Assembly (NCBI GenBank): GCA_014650015.1
Contig: BMUD01000019.1
Span: 1-64,000 of the forward strand
DNA from: Streptomyces griseoloalbus
GTDB taxonomy: Bacteria > Actinomycetota > Actinomycetes > Streptomycetales > Streptomycetaceae
Direction of reading: 5' to 3'
Length of the DNA: 64,000 nucleotides
Shown here: in pieces, positions 45,487-57,727 of the stretch
Layout: each line of letters starts with the position of its first letter
Numbering within the stretch: position 1 is the first letter of the stretch
Program-made: the position numbers and the translations under genes
Notes under the pieces: model-generated
What the model was told of the DNA's origin: nothing
Database searches by the model: none
Seen by the model: the letters and a program-made list of their open reading frames with translations, nothing else

Positions 45487-46665
45487 TCAGGCCGGGCGCA
45501 CCACGCTGTGGATCGAGGACTCGCCGTCGTAGTAGATCGACTCCTCGCGGACGTACGTGCCGGGCTTCGGGGCGTGGATCATCATCCCGTTGCCGATGTA
45601 GATACCCACGTGGGTGATGTCGTCGTAGAAGAAGACCAGGTCACCGGGTCGAGCCTGCGAGACGGGGACCGTCGTGCCCGCGTCGACCTGGTCGTACGTC
45701 GTGCGCGGGACGGTGACGCCGGCGGCCTTCCAGGCACCCTGGGTGAGGCCGGAGCAGTCGTAGGAGTCGGGGCCGGTGGCGCCCCAGACGTACGGCTTGC
45801 CGATCTGCGCGCGGGCGAAGGCGAGGGCCTTGTCGGCCTTGGCGGCGTACGAGGAGTCGGCCGGGGGCGTCGTCGCCGAGCCGGAGGACCCGGACGTGCC
45901 GGAGCCCCCTGAGGTGCCGCTCTCCTGCTGTGCGGCCTCCTCCTGGGCCTTCTGCTGCTCCGCCTGCTGCCGGGCGAGCTCGGCGGCCTTGCGGGCGGCC
46001 TCCTCCCGCTGCTTCCTCTCGATCGCCGCGAGCCGCGCCTTCTCCTCGGCGGTCAGCTTCGACATCAGCTCGCGCGCGTCGGTGAGCTTCTTCTGGACGG
46101 TGGCCTTGGCCGTCTTCAGGTCGCCCTGGGACTCGGTGAGCGTCTCGAGACTCCGGGTGGCTTCCCGGCGCGTCTTCATCGTCTCGGACTGCTGCGTGAC
46201 GTAGTCGTCGACCGCTTCCTTCTGGCGGCCGGTCATCCGGTCCATCAGCTGGCTCTGGTCGAAGATGTCCTGCGGTGAGTCCGCGAGCAGGAAGGTCGCG
46301 GTGTCGGGGATGCCGGCGCCGGTCCGGTACTGGGCGGCGGCGAAGGAACCCAGTTCCTCCCGTGCCTCGTTGAGCCGCTGGGTGCGCTTGGCCACGGCGT
46401 CGAGGAGGGCGTCGACGCGCTTGCGCTGCTTCGCGGTCCTCTCCTTGGCCGCGTTGTACTTCTCGGTCGCCGACTCCGCCTGGCGGTAGAGATCGTCGAC
46501 CTTCTTCTCGACCTCTTCCAGGCTCGGCCTGCCGTCGTCCGAGGGGGCGGCGTCGGCGGTCTGGGACAGCAGGGCCACGGAGGTCAGCGCGGCCGTGGCG
46601 AGTGCCGGGGTCCGTATGCCTGCCACGCGCGGGCCGGGGATGCGCGACTTGCGGTGCGACGCCAA
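45487..46665 (-). CDS. secreted NlpC/P60 cell-wall hydrolase 2, riboswitch-controlled
   Basis: A 392-residue protein starting at TTG 46665, with AAGGAGTCGCCTCCC just upstream. A signal peptide ends near residue 40 (TADA-AP). A long coiled coil runs about 45-240 (KKVDDLYRQAESATEKYNAA, AIERKQREEAARKAAELARQ). A Gly/Ser linker precedes the NlpC/P60 domain, with Cys304 in DSYDCSGLTQGAW, HVGIYIGNGMMIHAPK and PRTTYDQV. It cuts peptidoglycan stem peptides. The 5' leader carries a c-di-AMP riboswitch, as known for several Streptomyces wall-lytic genes. Confidence 0.93.
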   Translation of the reverse strand: MASHRKSRIPGPRVAGIRTPALATAALTSVALLSQTADAAPSDDGRPSLEEVEKKVDDLYRQAESATEKYNAAKERTAKQRKRVDALLDAVAKRTQRLNEAREELGSFAAAQYRTGAGIPDTATFLLADSPQDIFDQSQLMDRMTGRQKEAVDDYVTQQSETMKTRREATRSLETLTESQGDLKTAKATVQKKLTDARELMSKLTAEEKARLAAIERKQREEAARKAAELARQQAEQQKAQEEAAQQESGTSGGSGTSGSSGSATTPPADSSYAAKADKALAFARAQIGKPYVWGATGPDSYDCSGLTQGAWKAAGVTVPRTTYDQVDAGTTVPVSQARPGDLVFFYDDITHVGIYIGNGMMIHAPKPGTYVREESIYYDGESSIHSVVRPA

Positions 46666-46671
46666 GGGAGG

Positions 46672-46835
46672 CGACTCCTTCCAAAGCTCCGCCTACCGGG
46701 TTAGCGGTGGGGGTCCCCCGGACGTTCAGGCTCTGGGGAGAGTTCGGGCGGCTGCTTGGAAGGGTTGCCCTACGGCCGCTCCACGAGGGAGTGGGCCGAT
46801 TCACCCCAAGGTCTCGGTGGGTCCCCGGCTCCGGC
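46672..46835 (-). promoter_or_regulatory. ydaO-type c-di-AMP riboswitch
   Basis: Read leftward, the conserved blocks come in order: GGGGACCC (46826-46819), GGGGTGAATCGG (46807-46796), TAGGGCAACCCTTCC (46772-46758), GCCGCCCGAACT (46752-46741), and GCTAACCCGGTAGGCGG followed by TTTGGAAGGAG (46705-46675). The end overlaps the hydrolase ribosome site. These are the hallmark strings of the ydaO/yuaA aptamer, which in other bacteria turns its gene off when c-di-AMP is bound. The remaining gap up to 47134 holds the divergent pcrA promoter; TAGACT at 47120 is a possible -10. Confidence 0.9.
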
Positions 46836-47134
46836 TGCCGCGGGGGCGGTGACGGACTCGGCGGGGGCCGCGCGACCCGGCGAGGTCCGCCGGTGGGGGG
46901 CGAGCGGCCCGCCCGCACCGTAGCCAACTGGTGTGGCTCCTGTGAAGGTTGCTGGGTGATATGCCCGATACATTTTCGTGACCTTGTGGGTCGGGTCACT
47001 CAGGGTGAGGCGGTGGTAGTGGAGGGTGTGCGGCAGGGAGGTCCGGGGCCCCGCGGCCGAGGGGGGCCGGAATCCGGGGGATGTTCTCGGGGTGGCCCCG
47101 GGTTGTCGGTGGGGCGCCCTAGACTCGGAGAGCG

Positions 47135-49654
<2,520 letters not shown>

Positions 49655-49658
49655 CGGC

Positions 49659-49693
49659 CCGCCGCCGGAGGGCCCGCCGGGGCCCGTCGGCGG
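49659..49693 (+). terminator. hairpin after pcrA
   Basis: CCGCCGCCGG and CCGTCGGCGG pair with one mismatch, 5 bp after the pcrA stop and 22 bp before the convergent M23 gene end. Confidence 0.45.
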
Positions 49694-49714
49694 CTTGGGC
49701 CCACGGGCCGGGTC

Positions 49715-51253
49715 CTACGACGGGTCGAGGCCGTGGCTGCGCAGCCAGGCGAGCGGGTCGATCGCCGAGCCGCCACCGGGGCGGACCTCGAAGTGCAGGT
49801 GCGGGCCGGTCGAGTTGCCGGAGTTCCCGGAGAACGCGATCGGGTCGCCCGCCTTCACGGTCGTGCCGGAGGGGACCTGGTAGCTGGAGAGGTGGCAGTA
49901 CCACGTCTCCGTGCCGTCCATCGCGGTCACGATCATCATGTTGCCGTAGGCGGGGTTGTACTGCGTACGTACCGTGCCGTCGGTCGCGGCCATCACCGTG
50001 GCGCCGTACGACACGGGGAAGTCGATGCCGGAGTGGACCGACATCCAGTTGATGCCGGACTGGCCGTAGTAGGCGCTGAGCCCGTGCTGTGCGACGGGGA
50101 GCGCGAACTTCGGGCGCAGCCGCTCCTTGCGGGCCGCCTCCTCCGCCGCCCGCCTGCGCTCGGCCTCCTGCTGAGCCCTGAGGTCGATGCGTTCCTGGGT
50201 GCGGCTGGCCCGGTCGGCGAAGTCGTCGGCGCCGGCGGCGAGGCTCTCCAGCTGGGTGTCCAGCTTGATGTTGGCGGCGGACGGTTTCACCGGCTGGGCG
50301 TCCGCCGCGGTGGTCGCCGTGTCCTGGCCGCCGTCGTCGCCCAGATCGCCGACCGAGGCCGCGGCGATACCCGCGACGCCCATCACACACGCCGAGGGCA
50401 CGGCCACCGTGAACAGCGCGGAGCGCTTGGGGGGCGTACGGCGACGGGACCGGGACCCGGCACGCGTGGCCGCGCGCGGCGACGGGGCGGGGACGGTCTC
50501 CTCCTGCTCGTCGAGCAGGTGCACCGCGGGCAGCTCACCGGTGTCGGCGGGCTCGCCGTGCGCCGGCTCGTCGGCGGGTTCGTCGTAGCCACCCTGGGCG
50601 GCATCCTCGTACGTGCCCTGTGCCGGGTCCTCGTACGTGCCCTGGTCGTAGGTATCGGCCTGCGGCTCGTAGGCGTCGGGAGCGGACGCCGGGGCGGTGG
50701 CGTCGCCGCCGTCGAGGTTCCACTGCGTGGCGTCGTAGACGCCGCTCTCGAAGGTCTGCGCGTTCCAGTCCCAGTGCTGGGTCCGGTCGGCGGGGTTCCC
50801 GGCCTGATCGGGCTGGACCCAGGCACCGGCGTCCCACTGTCCGCTGGTCTCCGGCGAGCCGGCCTGCGGCGGGATCACCGGCATCGGCTGGTGGCCGGTG
50901 GTCCAGGCGGTCGTGTCGTGGGCGCCGGTGTCGTACCCGGCGGCGTGCTGGGCCGCGTAGCCGTCGTAGTGCCCGGTGTCGTGGCCGCCCGCGGCCCAGT
51001 GTCCGGTGTCGTACGCACCGGTGTCGTGGCCGCTGCCCGGGAGGTCGCCGAAGAGGGGATCGGTGGCGAAGGTCCCGGTGGTGTGGCCGCCGGTGCCGAA
51101 GTGCGTGGCGTCAAAACCGGTGGCGTCGTAACCGCCGTACGTGGTGAAGTCGCCGTACTGGGCTTCCTGGGTGCCGTACGACGCGTAGGGCGCCGAGGAG
51201 GCATCGGAAGCCGGAGTCGGGGGGATGGTCCCCGACGGGTGACGGTCGTTCAC
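49715..51253 (-). CDS. M23-family (LytM-type) membrane-anchored peptidase
   Basis: A 512-residue protein from GTG 51253 (AAGAGAAGTTG upstream). The first 250 residues are a disordered tail rich in Tyr, Gly, Asp, Thr and His (HDTGAYDTGHW, HDTGHYDGY, YDTGAHDTT). A basic stretch (SRSRRRTPPKRS) and one membrane helix (ALFTVAVPSACVMGVAGIAA, about 295-315) follow, then a coiled coil (RTQERIDLRAQQEAERRRAA) and the M23 domain. Zinc ligands are His407 in HSGIDF, the Asp of the same motif, and HLHFEV near the end. It should cut peptidoglycan cross-links outside the cell. Upstream, two TTCGAA palindromes five bp apart (51412-51428) may be an operator. Confidence 0.88.
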   Translation of the reverse strand: MNDRHPSGTIPPTPASDASSAPYASYGTQEAQYGDFTTYGGYDATGFDATHFGTGGHTTGTFATDPLFGDLPGSGHDTGAYDTGHWAAGGHDTGHYDGYAAQHAAGYDTGAHDTTAWTTGHQPMPVIPPQAGSPETSGQWDAGAWVQPDQAGNPADRTQHWDWNAQTFESGVYDATQWNLDGGDATAPASAPDAYEPQADTYDQGTYEDPAQGTYEDAAQGGYDEPADEPAHGEPADTGELPAVHLLDEQEETVPAPSPRAATRAGSRSRRRTPPKRSALFTVAVPSACVMGVAGIAAASVGDLGDDGGQDTATTAADAQPVKPSAANIKLDTQLESLAAGADDFADRASRTQERIDLRAQQEAERRRAAEEAARKERLRPKFALPVAQHGLSAYYGQSGINWMSVHSGIDFPVSYGATVMAATDGTVRTQYNPAYGNMMIVTAMDGTETWYCHLSSYQVPSGTTVKAGDPIAFSGNSGNSTGPHLHFEVRPGGGSAIDPLAWLRSHGLDPS

Positions 51254-51546
51254 CAACTTCTCTTTCGCCTCGACAACAGGGGCTGCCAGAGCAGTGCGGC
51301 GACTGTACCCGGCAGTACGCGGGCACGACAATCTTCCCCAGGTTTCACGCGCGCAGGAAACGGGCATTCGGTCGTCTTTTGGCGGACGGCGGGCGCGGTC
51401 TTGGCTCTTTGTTCGAAGTGCGTTCGAAGCTTTGGGTCGGGTGGCGGCGGTAAGTCGGCCGTGCCGGACCGTTGTTGTTCGGACGGGGGCGCCGGGGAGC
51501 TCCTGTCACGGCGCACGGGTTCCGGGCGTGTCGCGCCGTGCCGCCC

Positions 51547-52413
51547 TCATGCCACCGTCAGGCCCTCCGGCCGGCCGGTGGACGGCTCTCCGGGACGCGC
51601 CGTGTCCAGGGCCTGTCGTATGCCGGTCGCCACGGCCGGGTGCACCGGCAGGGCGAGGTGGCCGACGCCGCTCACCCGTACGTTCGCCACCGACAGGTCG
51701 GGGTGCTCGATGCACGCCGTCTCGAGCGGGTCCATGATGTGGTCGAGATCGCTCCAGAAGGCGACGAAGTGCGTACGGCAGCCGGGTGCGGGCAGGGCGA
51801 GCTCCTCGAGCACCGCTGAGCCGGGGCGCATCTGGCGCACGATGGGGTGCGCGTTGGCCAGCGGCGCGACGCGGGTGCCGGAGTGCGGGGTGCCGAGCGT
51901 GACGAGCGTCCGCACGCGGGTGTCACCGCCCAGTCGCTGCACGTAGTACCGCGCGATCAGTCCCCCGAGGCTGTGCCCCACCACGTCCACCTGACGGCTG
52001 CCCGTCCGCTCGCACACCTGCTCTATGTGCCGGCCGAGCAGCTCGGCTGCGATACGGACGTCGCAGGTCAGCGGTGAGTAGTTCAGCGACTCGATCTGGT
52101 GTCTGCCGTGCTGGGTCAGACTGCGGCGCAACAGGAGGAAGACCGAGCGGTTGTCGATGAAGCCGTGGAGCAGCACGACCGGCGGTTTGGCCTCCGGCGG
52201 CAGCTGTGCGGTGCCGCCCGGTGCGGGCAGCGCGGGAGTCGCGCCGCGTCGCTCCTGGATGATGCCGGCCGGATAGAGCAGGAGGTGGCCCGCCAGGATC
52301 GCCAGCTCCAGGGCGGTCGCCTTCAGCAGGGCCAGGGAGAGATCCGCCAGCCGGATGGGCAGAAGACGCCGGCAGAGCGGCAGGAAGGGTAGAGCTGCCT
52401 CGGTGACCTTCAT
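51547..52413 (-). CDS. alpha/beta-hydrolase (lipase-like), membrane-associated
   Basis: A 288-residue protein with a hydrophobic N-terminal helix (about 25-50, LSLALLKATALELAILAGHL). The hydrolase core has VVLLHGFIDNRSVF (oxyanion HG), DVVGHSLGGLIARYY with nucleophile Ser148, TLGTPHSGT, DLDHIMDP (acid) and GVGHLALPV (His). This is the pattern of bacterial true lipases and triacylglycerol esterases. The substrate is unproven. It lies on the same strand as the M23 gene but 293 bp apart, so it is probably transcribed separately. Confidence 0.87.
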   Translation of the reverse strand: MKVTEAALPFLPLCRRLLPIRLADLSLALLKATALELAILAGHLLLYPAGIIQERRGATPALPAPGGTAQLPPEAKPPVVLLHGFIDNRSVFLLLRRSLTQHGRHQIESLNYSPLTCDVRIAAELLGRHIEQVCERTGSRQVDVVGHSLGGLIARYYVQRLGGDTRVRTLVTLGTPHSGTRVAPLANAHPIVRQMRPGSAVLEELALPAPGCRTHFVAFWSDLDHIMDPLETACIEHPDLSVANVRVSGVGHLALPVHPAVATGIRQALDTARPGEPSTGRPEGLTVA

Positions 52414-52825
52414 GGCCGACCTCCTGTCGGCACGCGGAAGGACAGCCTCGTCCCCCGTGTGCCCTCATGGGACATCGCTGCGAGAGTGGTCGACGGTGCG
52501 CGCGAGCGACGGCTGGAGGGGCGCGGTGGTGCGGCGACCTCGGTGCGCATCCCTTATCCGCATGGTCCCACCGATGCCCACGTGCCGCACGGGCAGGCGG
52601 TGTGCGGGCCTCGGAGCCCGGGAACGCTGCGCGGTGAACGTGTCCCACCGTGTGATTTGCCCCTCGCTGTGCACCGTGAAACTGCCGGGTGCGGGATGCT
52701 GGAGATAACGTTCGTTCACTTCCTCGGCCGGTTCGGGCCTGGGATTCCGTGCGATGTGTACGGCGTGGCGGATGTGTGCGGTACTTGTCGGTACGGATGG
52801 ATGTAGTCGCTTCATGGAGGCAGTG
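52414..52825. other. divergent gap before icmB
   Basis: About 410 bp with no supported gene. A small CGGGC/GCCCG hairpin lies at 52605-52620. The 52690-52800 part is less GC-rich (ATAACGTTCGTTCAC, GTGTACGG) and is the likely icmB promoter region. No cobalamin riboswitch signature is recognisable. Confidence 0.4.
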
Positions 52826-53242
<417 letters not shown>

Positions 53243-53334
53243 CCGGCCGTCCGTGACCCCGGCCACCACGGGCTCCCCGCCCGCGTCCTCCCGGCATGCG
53301 GTGCGGTGGGCCCGGCGCGGCCCGGTGGTGGGTG

Positions 53335-54963
53335 TCAGGGGCCGGGCGGGGTCAGTTCCGTGAGCATGGCCGCGCGCAGGCGCAGCGTGGTGACCAGGCG
53401 TTGGAAGGCTTCCGACCAGTAGCCCCCGGCTCCGGGGGACGCGTTCTCCGGTTCGTCCGGTATCGCCAGGAGCGCGTCGAGGCGGCCGGACTCGGACGGG
53501 TCGAGGCAGCGTTCGGCCAGGCCCATGACTCCGCTGAAACTCCATGGATAGCTCCCCGCGTCGCGCGCGATGTTGAGCGCGTCGACCACCGCCCGTCCGA
53601 CCGGCGCGGCCCACGGCACGGCGCACACCCCGAGCAGCTGAAAGGCCTCGGACAGGCCGTGCGTCTCGATGAACCCGGCCACCCACTCCGCCCGTTCGTC
53701 GGCCTCCAGCGTGCCGAGCAGCTGGGCGCGTTCGGCCAGGGACACCGCCCCCGGCCCGCCCGCCTCCGGCGCCGAGGGCTCCCCGAGCAGCGCCCGGGAC
53801 CACGGCGCGTTCCGCTGCCGTACGGCCGCCCGGCACCACGCCGCGTGCAGTTCGCCCTGCCAGTCGTCCGCCACCGGCAGGGCCACGATCTCCTGGGGCG
53901 TACGCCCGCCGAGCCGCCGCGACCAGCTGTCGAGCGGTGCCGCCTCCACCAACTGGCCGAGCCACCAGGACCGTTCGCCCCGGCCTGCGGGGGCCTTGGC
54001 CACCACGCCGTCGCGTTCCATGCCCGCGTCGCATGCGTGCGGTGCCTCGACGGCGATCGTCGGTGTGTCCCCCGTATGGTCCACGGCCACACAGGCCCCG
54101 GCTCTGACCGCCATCCGATCCGCCAGTGCCGAGCCGGGCAGCGACGACAGCAGCTCCGCCGCCGTCGCCCGTACATTGCGGCTGCGGTCGGCCAGCGCCT
54201 GCTCCAGGAAGGGCTCGTCGTCCGGACCGAGGCCGGCGCGCAGCGAGTCCAGGAACATCAGCCGGTCCTCCGCCCGCTCCGCCGCCCAGGTCGTCGCGAG
54301 GAGTGCGCGCGCGGCGGCCGGCTCGCGGGAGCGCAGGGCGGCGAGGAGGGCGACCCGTTCGGCGAAGAGGCCCTCCTGCCAGAGCTGCCGTATCCCGTCC
54401 GTGTCGTGCGGGCCGGGTACGGACGTGCCCCCGCCCGGCGTGGACCGCAGGGCGAACCGCCAGTCCGGGTTGAGCCGGGCCAGCCACAGGGCGCGCGGCC
54501 CGGCGAGGCGCAGCGCCGCCGGACGCAGGTCCGTCCGTCCCCGGGCGGCGTCGAGCAGGGCGGGCAGCGACTCGGGCGGCGCCGCGTAACCGTGGGCGTT
54601 CGCCACCGCCAGCCACTGGGGCAGCAGCTCCATGAGATCCGGAGCCGTGCCCCGGCGGCCACCGCCGGAGGTGCCGGAGCGATCGGCGAGCAGCATCGTG
54701 AGCCGGCGGGCGGCGGCGGGCGGCAGCGGAGGACGCCGGTCCTCGGGCGCGGGCCGCGGACGCTCGCCGGCCGGGGCCGGCCGCAGCCCCGCCCGTCGCC
54801 GTACGGTCGCCAGGGCCGCCGCGTCCAGCAGGGCCAGCGGCGCACGAGGCCCCGGCGCGGTGCCTGCCGGTGTGCGCCGGTCCGTGCCCAGCAGGGCCGT
54901 GGTCACCAGTTCCTCCCAGGCGTCCGGGAGGGAAGGGGCCGCGGCCGCGGTGGTCCTGCTCAT
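53335..54963 (-). CDS. DUF5691-like protein, MoxR/VWA/SWIM cluster
   Basis: A 542-residue soluble protein from ATG 54963 (CGGAAAGGAAGCTC upstream), starting MSRTTAAAAPSLPDAWEELV. It is almost entirely helical, with repeats of about 40 residues (RVALLAALRSREPAAARALL, DRLMFLDSLRAGLGPDDEPF, LADRSRNVRATAAELLSSLP) like HEAT/ARM solenoids. No catalytic motif is seen. It follows the SWIM-protein gene by 121 bp on the same strand and belongs to the divergent five-gene module that extends to 61289. A scaffold role is plausible. The DUF number is from memory. Confidence 0.8.
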   Translation of the reverse strand: MSRTTAAAAPSLPDAWEELVTTALLGTDRRTPAGTAPGPRAPLALLDAAALATVRRRAGLRPAPAGERPRPAPEDRRPPLPPAAARRLTMLLADRSGTSGGGRRGTAPDLMELLPQWLAVANAHGYAAPPESLPALLDAARGRTDLRPAALRLAGPRALWLARLNPDWRFALRSTPGGGTSVPGPHDTDGIRQLWQEGLFAERVALLAALRSREPAAARALLATTWAAERAEDRLMFLDSLRAGLGPDDEPFLEQALADRSRNVRATAAELLSSLPGSALADRMAVRAGACVAVDHTGDTPTIAVEAPHACDAGMERDGVVAKAPAGRGERSWWLGQLVEAAPLDSWSRRLGGRTPQEIVALPVADDWQGELHAAWCRAAVRQRNAPWSRALLGEPSAPEAGGPGAVSLAERAQLLGTLEADERAEWVAGFIETHGLSEAFQLLGVCAVPWAAPVGRAVVDALNIARDAGSYPWSFSGVMGLAERCLDPSESGRLDALLAIPDEPENASPGAGGYWSEAFQRLVTTLRLRAAMLTELTPPGP

Positions 54964-55084
54964 GAGCTTCCTTTCCGACGGGTGTCCCGGAGCGGTCGAA
55001 GCCTCACGTGCGCCGGGTGACCGGTGAGGCGAGAACGATGCATGAGGTGCCCGGGGCGGACGCGAACGGGAGCGAGCGCACCGC

Positions 55085-56440
55085 TCAGCACAGCGGCACC
55101 GCCTCACCGGGGCCCTGCGGCCATGCCGCCAAGGGGGTGAATCCCTGGTGGCCGCACTCGCCGAAGACCCTGACCGGAGCGCCGCCGGACACGGCGATCA
55201 GGCGCCACAGGCCGGGGCGGGACCGCGCGGCCGGGGTGAGCGGCAGGGCCGTGTCCTCGTCGGCGTCGGCCAGCTGCCAGCCGTCACCGTCCTGGGTGGG
55301 TATCACCCGGTCCAGCGTCACCGGGACCGCCTCCAGCCAGGGGTCGTCGCGCAGCGCGTCGCCGTAGCGGGCGAGCGCCCGGGCCGTCGTCGTCCCCGGG
55401 GGCCGCACCGTCGTCGGCGCGGCCGGCCCGAACCGGTCACCCAGGCTCGCGCGGGGCTGTCCCGCGCCCGGATACGCGGACAGCTCCGCGTCCAGGGCCA
55501 GCCCGACCGGCAGCGCGAGCTCCGGTGCGCGGCCCGCCGCACCGTAGGAGAGGAGCAGCGCCGTACGCTCCGACTCCGTGCCGTACAGCCAGGTACGGCG
55601 GGTCGTCAGACGGCTGTCCGCCGTGTCGTACTGGGCGAGGACCAGCCAGCGGTCCCGCACCGGCGGGCCGTCCGCCGACGCGGGCAGGCCGACACGGGAG
55701 CGGACCGTCGCGGCGAGGCCCTCCGGCAGCCGCTCACGGCGCTGCCAGCCCCGGCCGAGGAGATGGAGCAGCGCACACTCCTCCAGCAGCCGCACCGGCC
55801 AGCCCGGACCGCTGCCGGGGAGCGCCCCCAGCTCCCGCACCCGCGCGGCCAGTCCCTGTGCCTGGGCGTCGACCATGCGGGCCGCGGTCTCCTCCCACAG
55901 GCCGTACCCGGACCGCTCGGCCGACGCCAGGCCGCCGCGGAGCAGATCCGCCAGGCGCTGCTCCAGTTCCGCAGCGCCCGCGGTGATCCGCTCGGCCCGG
56001 CGCTCCGCCCTGCGCCGCGCCGCCTCCGGATCGGCGGGCCCCGGCGGGGAACCCGGCGTCTGAGCGGCCCGTTGCCGTGCCGTGCGCGCGCGCCGGCCGG
56101 CGATCCACTCATCGGCCCACTCCGGCGCCCGCCCCCGCGGCACCGCCGCGTCGTCGCCCGCCCAGAGCAGCAGCAGACCGAGTGCGTGCTCGCACGGGAA
56201 CCTACGACTCGGGCACTCGCACGTGTAGGCGGGGCCGGAGGCGTCCGCGATGTCGACGACCGTCCGATACGGATCGCTCCCACTGCCCTTGCACAGCCCC
56301 CACACCGTCCCCTCGCCGGAACTGCCGGCCCCGGACCACGCACCGGCCGCGCCGAGTTCGCTTCCCGCCCTGCGTGACGCGGAGTCGGGCGCCAGTGCCA
56401 GCACCTGCTCCGCGGTCCAGCGCACCCCCTGCTGAGTCAT
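55085..56440 (-). CDS. SWIM zinc-finger protein, YehQ-like
   Basis: A 451-residue protein. The SWIM motif C-x-C-x(n)-C-x-H reads TCECPSRRFPCEHALGLLLL near residues 72-91 and is expected to bind zinc and nucleic acid or protein. Basic helices (EAARRRAERRAERITAGAAE) and a C-terminal beta-rich domain follow. ATG 56440 (MTQQGVRWTAEQVL) has GGAGG only one nt away, so GTG 56425 or an upstream TTG 56470/GTG 56464 are possible starts. It is divergent from the MoxR ATPase gene across a shared inverted repeat. Confidence 0.85.
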   Translation of the reverse strand: MTQQGVRWTAEQVLALAPDSASRRAGSELGAAGAWSGAGSSGEGTVWGLCKGSGSDPYRTVVDIADASGPAYTCECPSRRFPCEHALGLLLLWAGDDAAVPRGRAPEWADEWIAGRRARTARQRAAQTPGSPPGPADPEAARRRAERRAERITAGAAELEQRLADLLRGGLASAERSGYGLWEETAARMVDAQAQGLAARVRELGALPGSGPGWPVRLLEECALLHLLGRGWQRRERLPEGLAATVRSRVGLPASADGPPVRDRWLVLAQYDTADSRLTTRRTWLYGTESERTALLLSYGAAGRAPELALPVGLALDAELSAYPGAGQPRASLGDRFGPAAPTTVRPPGTTTARALARYGDALRDDPWLEAVPVTLDRVIPTQDGDGWQLADADEDTALPLTPAARSRPGLWRLIAVSGGAPVRVFGECGHQGFTPLAAWPQGPGEAVPLC

Positions 56441-56461
56441 GCCTCCGAAACTAGATCCCGG

Positions 56462-56515
56462 CACTGACAATCGCCCTGGCCCGTGCGTTTGCGCAGGTCA
56501 GAGCGATTGTCAGTG
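56462..56515. promoter_or_regulatory. 13-bp perfect inverted repeat in the divergent promoter
   Basis: CACTGACAATCGC (56462-56474) and GCGATTGTCAGTG (56503-56515) with a 28-nt spacer, centred in the 132-bp gap between the SWIM and MoxR genes. Its symmetry fits one regulator controlling both arms. Confidence 0.75.
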
Positions 56516-56572
56516 GCGTGGTGCACGGTTGGTGGCAGATCCGAACCGGCCGAGCTGGAGGGGGACTCAGCC

Positions 56573-57727
56573 ATGTCTGTGTCTGTTGAACCGACATCCG
56601 TCGACCCGAGCCGGAACGGCTCCGCGCCGGCGAACCCGGCGGCGGAGACGCAGACGCTGCGCCCGCACGCCGAGGACGCCTTCGCCGCCGAACTCGCCGC
56701 GCTGGCGGCGCAGGACGACCGTCCGCGTCCGGCCCGCTGGCGGATGTCGCCGTGGGCCGTCGCGACCTATCTGCTCGGCGGCACCCTGCCCGACGGCACG
56801 GTGATCACGCCGAAGTACGTCGGACCGCGCCGCATCGTGGAGGTCGCGGTGACCACCCTCGCCACCGACCGCGCCCTGCTTCTCCTCGGCGTGCCCGGCA
56901 CCGCGAAGACCTGGGTCTGCGAACATCTGGCCGCGGCGGTCAGCGGAGACTCCACCCTGCTGGTGCAGGGCACGGCCGGCACACCGGAGGAAGCCATCCG
57001 CTACGGCTGGAACTACGCCCGGCTGCTCGCCCACGGCCCCAGCCGCGACGCCCTCGTCCCCAGTCCGGTGATGCGGGCCATGGCGGAGGGCATGACGGTC
57101 CGCGTCGAGGAGCTGACCCGCATCCCGGCCGACGTCCAGGACACGCTCATCACGATCCTGTCGGAGAAGACCCTGCCGATCCCGGAGTTGGGCGAGGAGG
57201 TGCAGGCGGTCCGCGGCTTCAACCTGATCGCCACGGCCAACGACCGGGACCGCGGGGTCAACGACCTGTCCAGCGCCCTGCGACGCCGTTTCAACACGGT
57301 GGTGCTGCCCTTGCCGGAGACACCGGAGGCGGAGGTCGACATCGTCTCGCGCCGGGTCGACCAGATCGGCCGCTCCCTCGACCTGCCGGCCGTGCCCGAC
57401 GGCGTCGACGAGATCCGCCGTGTCGTCACCGTCTTCCGTGAACTGCGCGACGGGGTCACGGCCGACGGCCGGACGAAGCTCAAGTCGCCCAGCGGCACGC
57501 TGTCGACCGCCGAGGCGATCTCCGTCGTCACCAACGGGCTGGCGCTGGCCGCCCACTTCGGCGACGGCGTGCTGCGGGCCGGGGACGTCGCCGCGGGCAT
57601 CCTCGGCGCGGTCGTCCGTGACCCGGCGGCGGACCGTGTCGTCTGGCAGGAGTACCTGGAGACCGTCGTCCGCGAGCGGGACGGCTGGAAGGACTTCTAC
57701 CGCGCCTGCCGGGAGGTCTCCGCGTGA
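56573..57727 (+). CDS. MoxR-type AAA+ ATPase, YehL-like
   Basis: A 384-residue AAA+ protein from ATG 56573 (TGGAGGGGGACTCAGCC upstream). Walker A is LLLLGVPGTAKTWVCEHLAA (about 106-113). Walker B is the variant VRVEELTRIPADVQ in place of DE. Sensor 1 is NLIATANDRDRGVNDLSSAL, followed by the RRRFN arginine finger. MoxR ATPases remodel partner complexes together with VWA proteins. The stop overlaps the next start (GTGA). It is the first gene of the rightward arm (AAA, DUF5682, VWA), in the same order as E. coli yehL-yehM-yehP. Confidence 0.9.
   Translation: MSVSVEPTSVDPSRNGSAPANPAAETQTLRPHAEDAFAAELAALAAQDDRPRPARWRMSPWAVATYLLGGTLPDGTVITPKYVGPRRIVEVAVTTLATDRALLLLGVPGTAKTWVCEHLAAAVSGDSTLLVQGTAGTPEEAIRYGWNYARLLAHGPSRDALVPSPVMRAMAEGMTVRVEELTRIPADVQDTLITILSEKTLPIPELGEEVQAVRGFNLIATANDRDRGVNDLSSALRRRFNTVVLPLPETPEAEVDIVSRRVDQIGRSLDLPAVPDGVDEIRRVVTVFRELRDGVTADGRTKLKSPSGTLSTAEAISVVTNGLALAAHFGDGVLRAGDVAAGILGAVVRDPAADRVVWQEYLETVVRERDGWKDFYRACREVSA

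Noticed and set aside
51412-51428. TTCGAA-N5-TTCGAA considered as a LexA/SOS box
   Set aside because: The actinobacterial LexA box needs TCGAAC-N4-GTTCGA. Spacing and half sites here do not fit.
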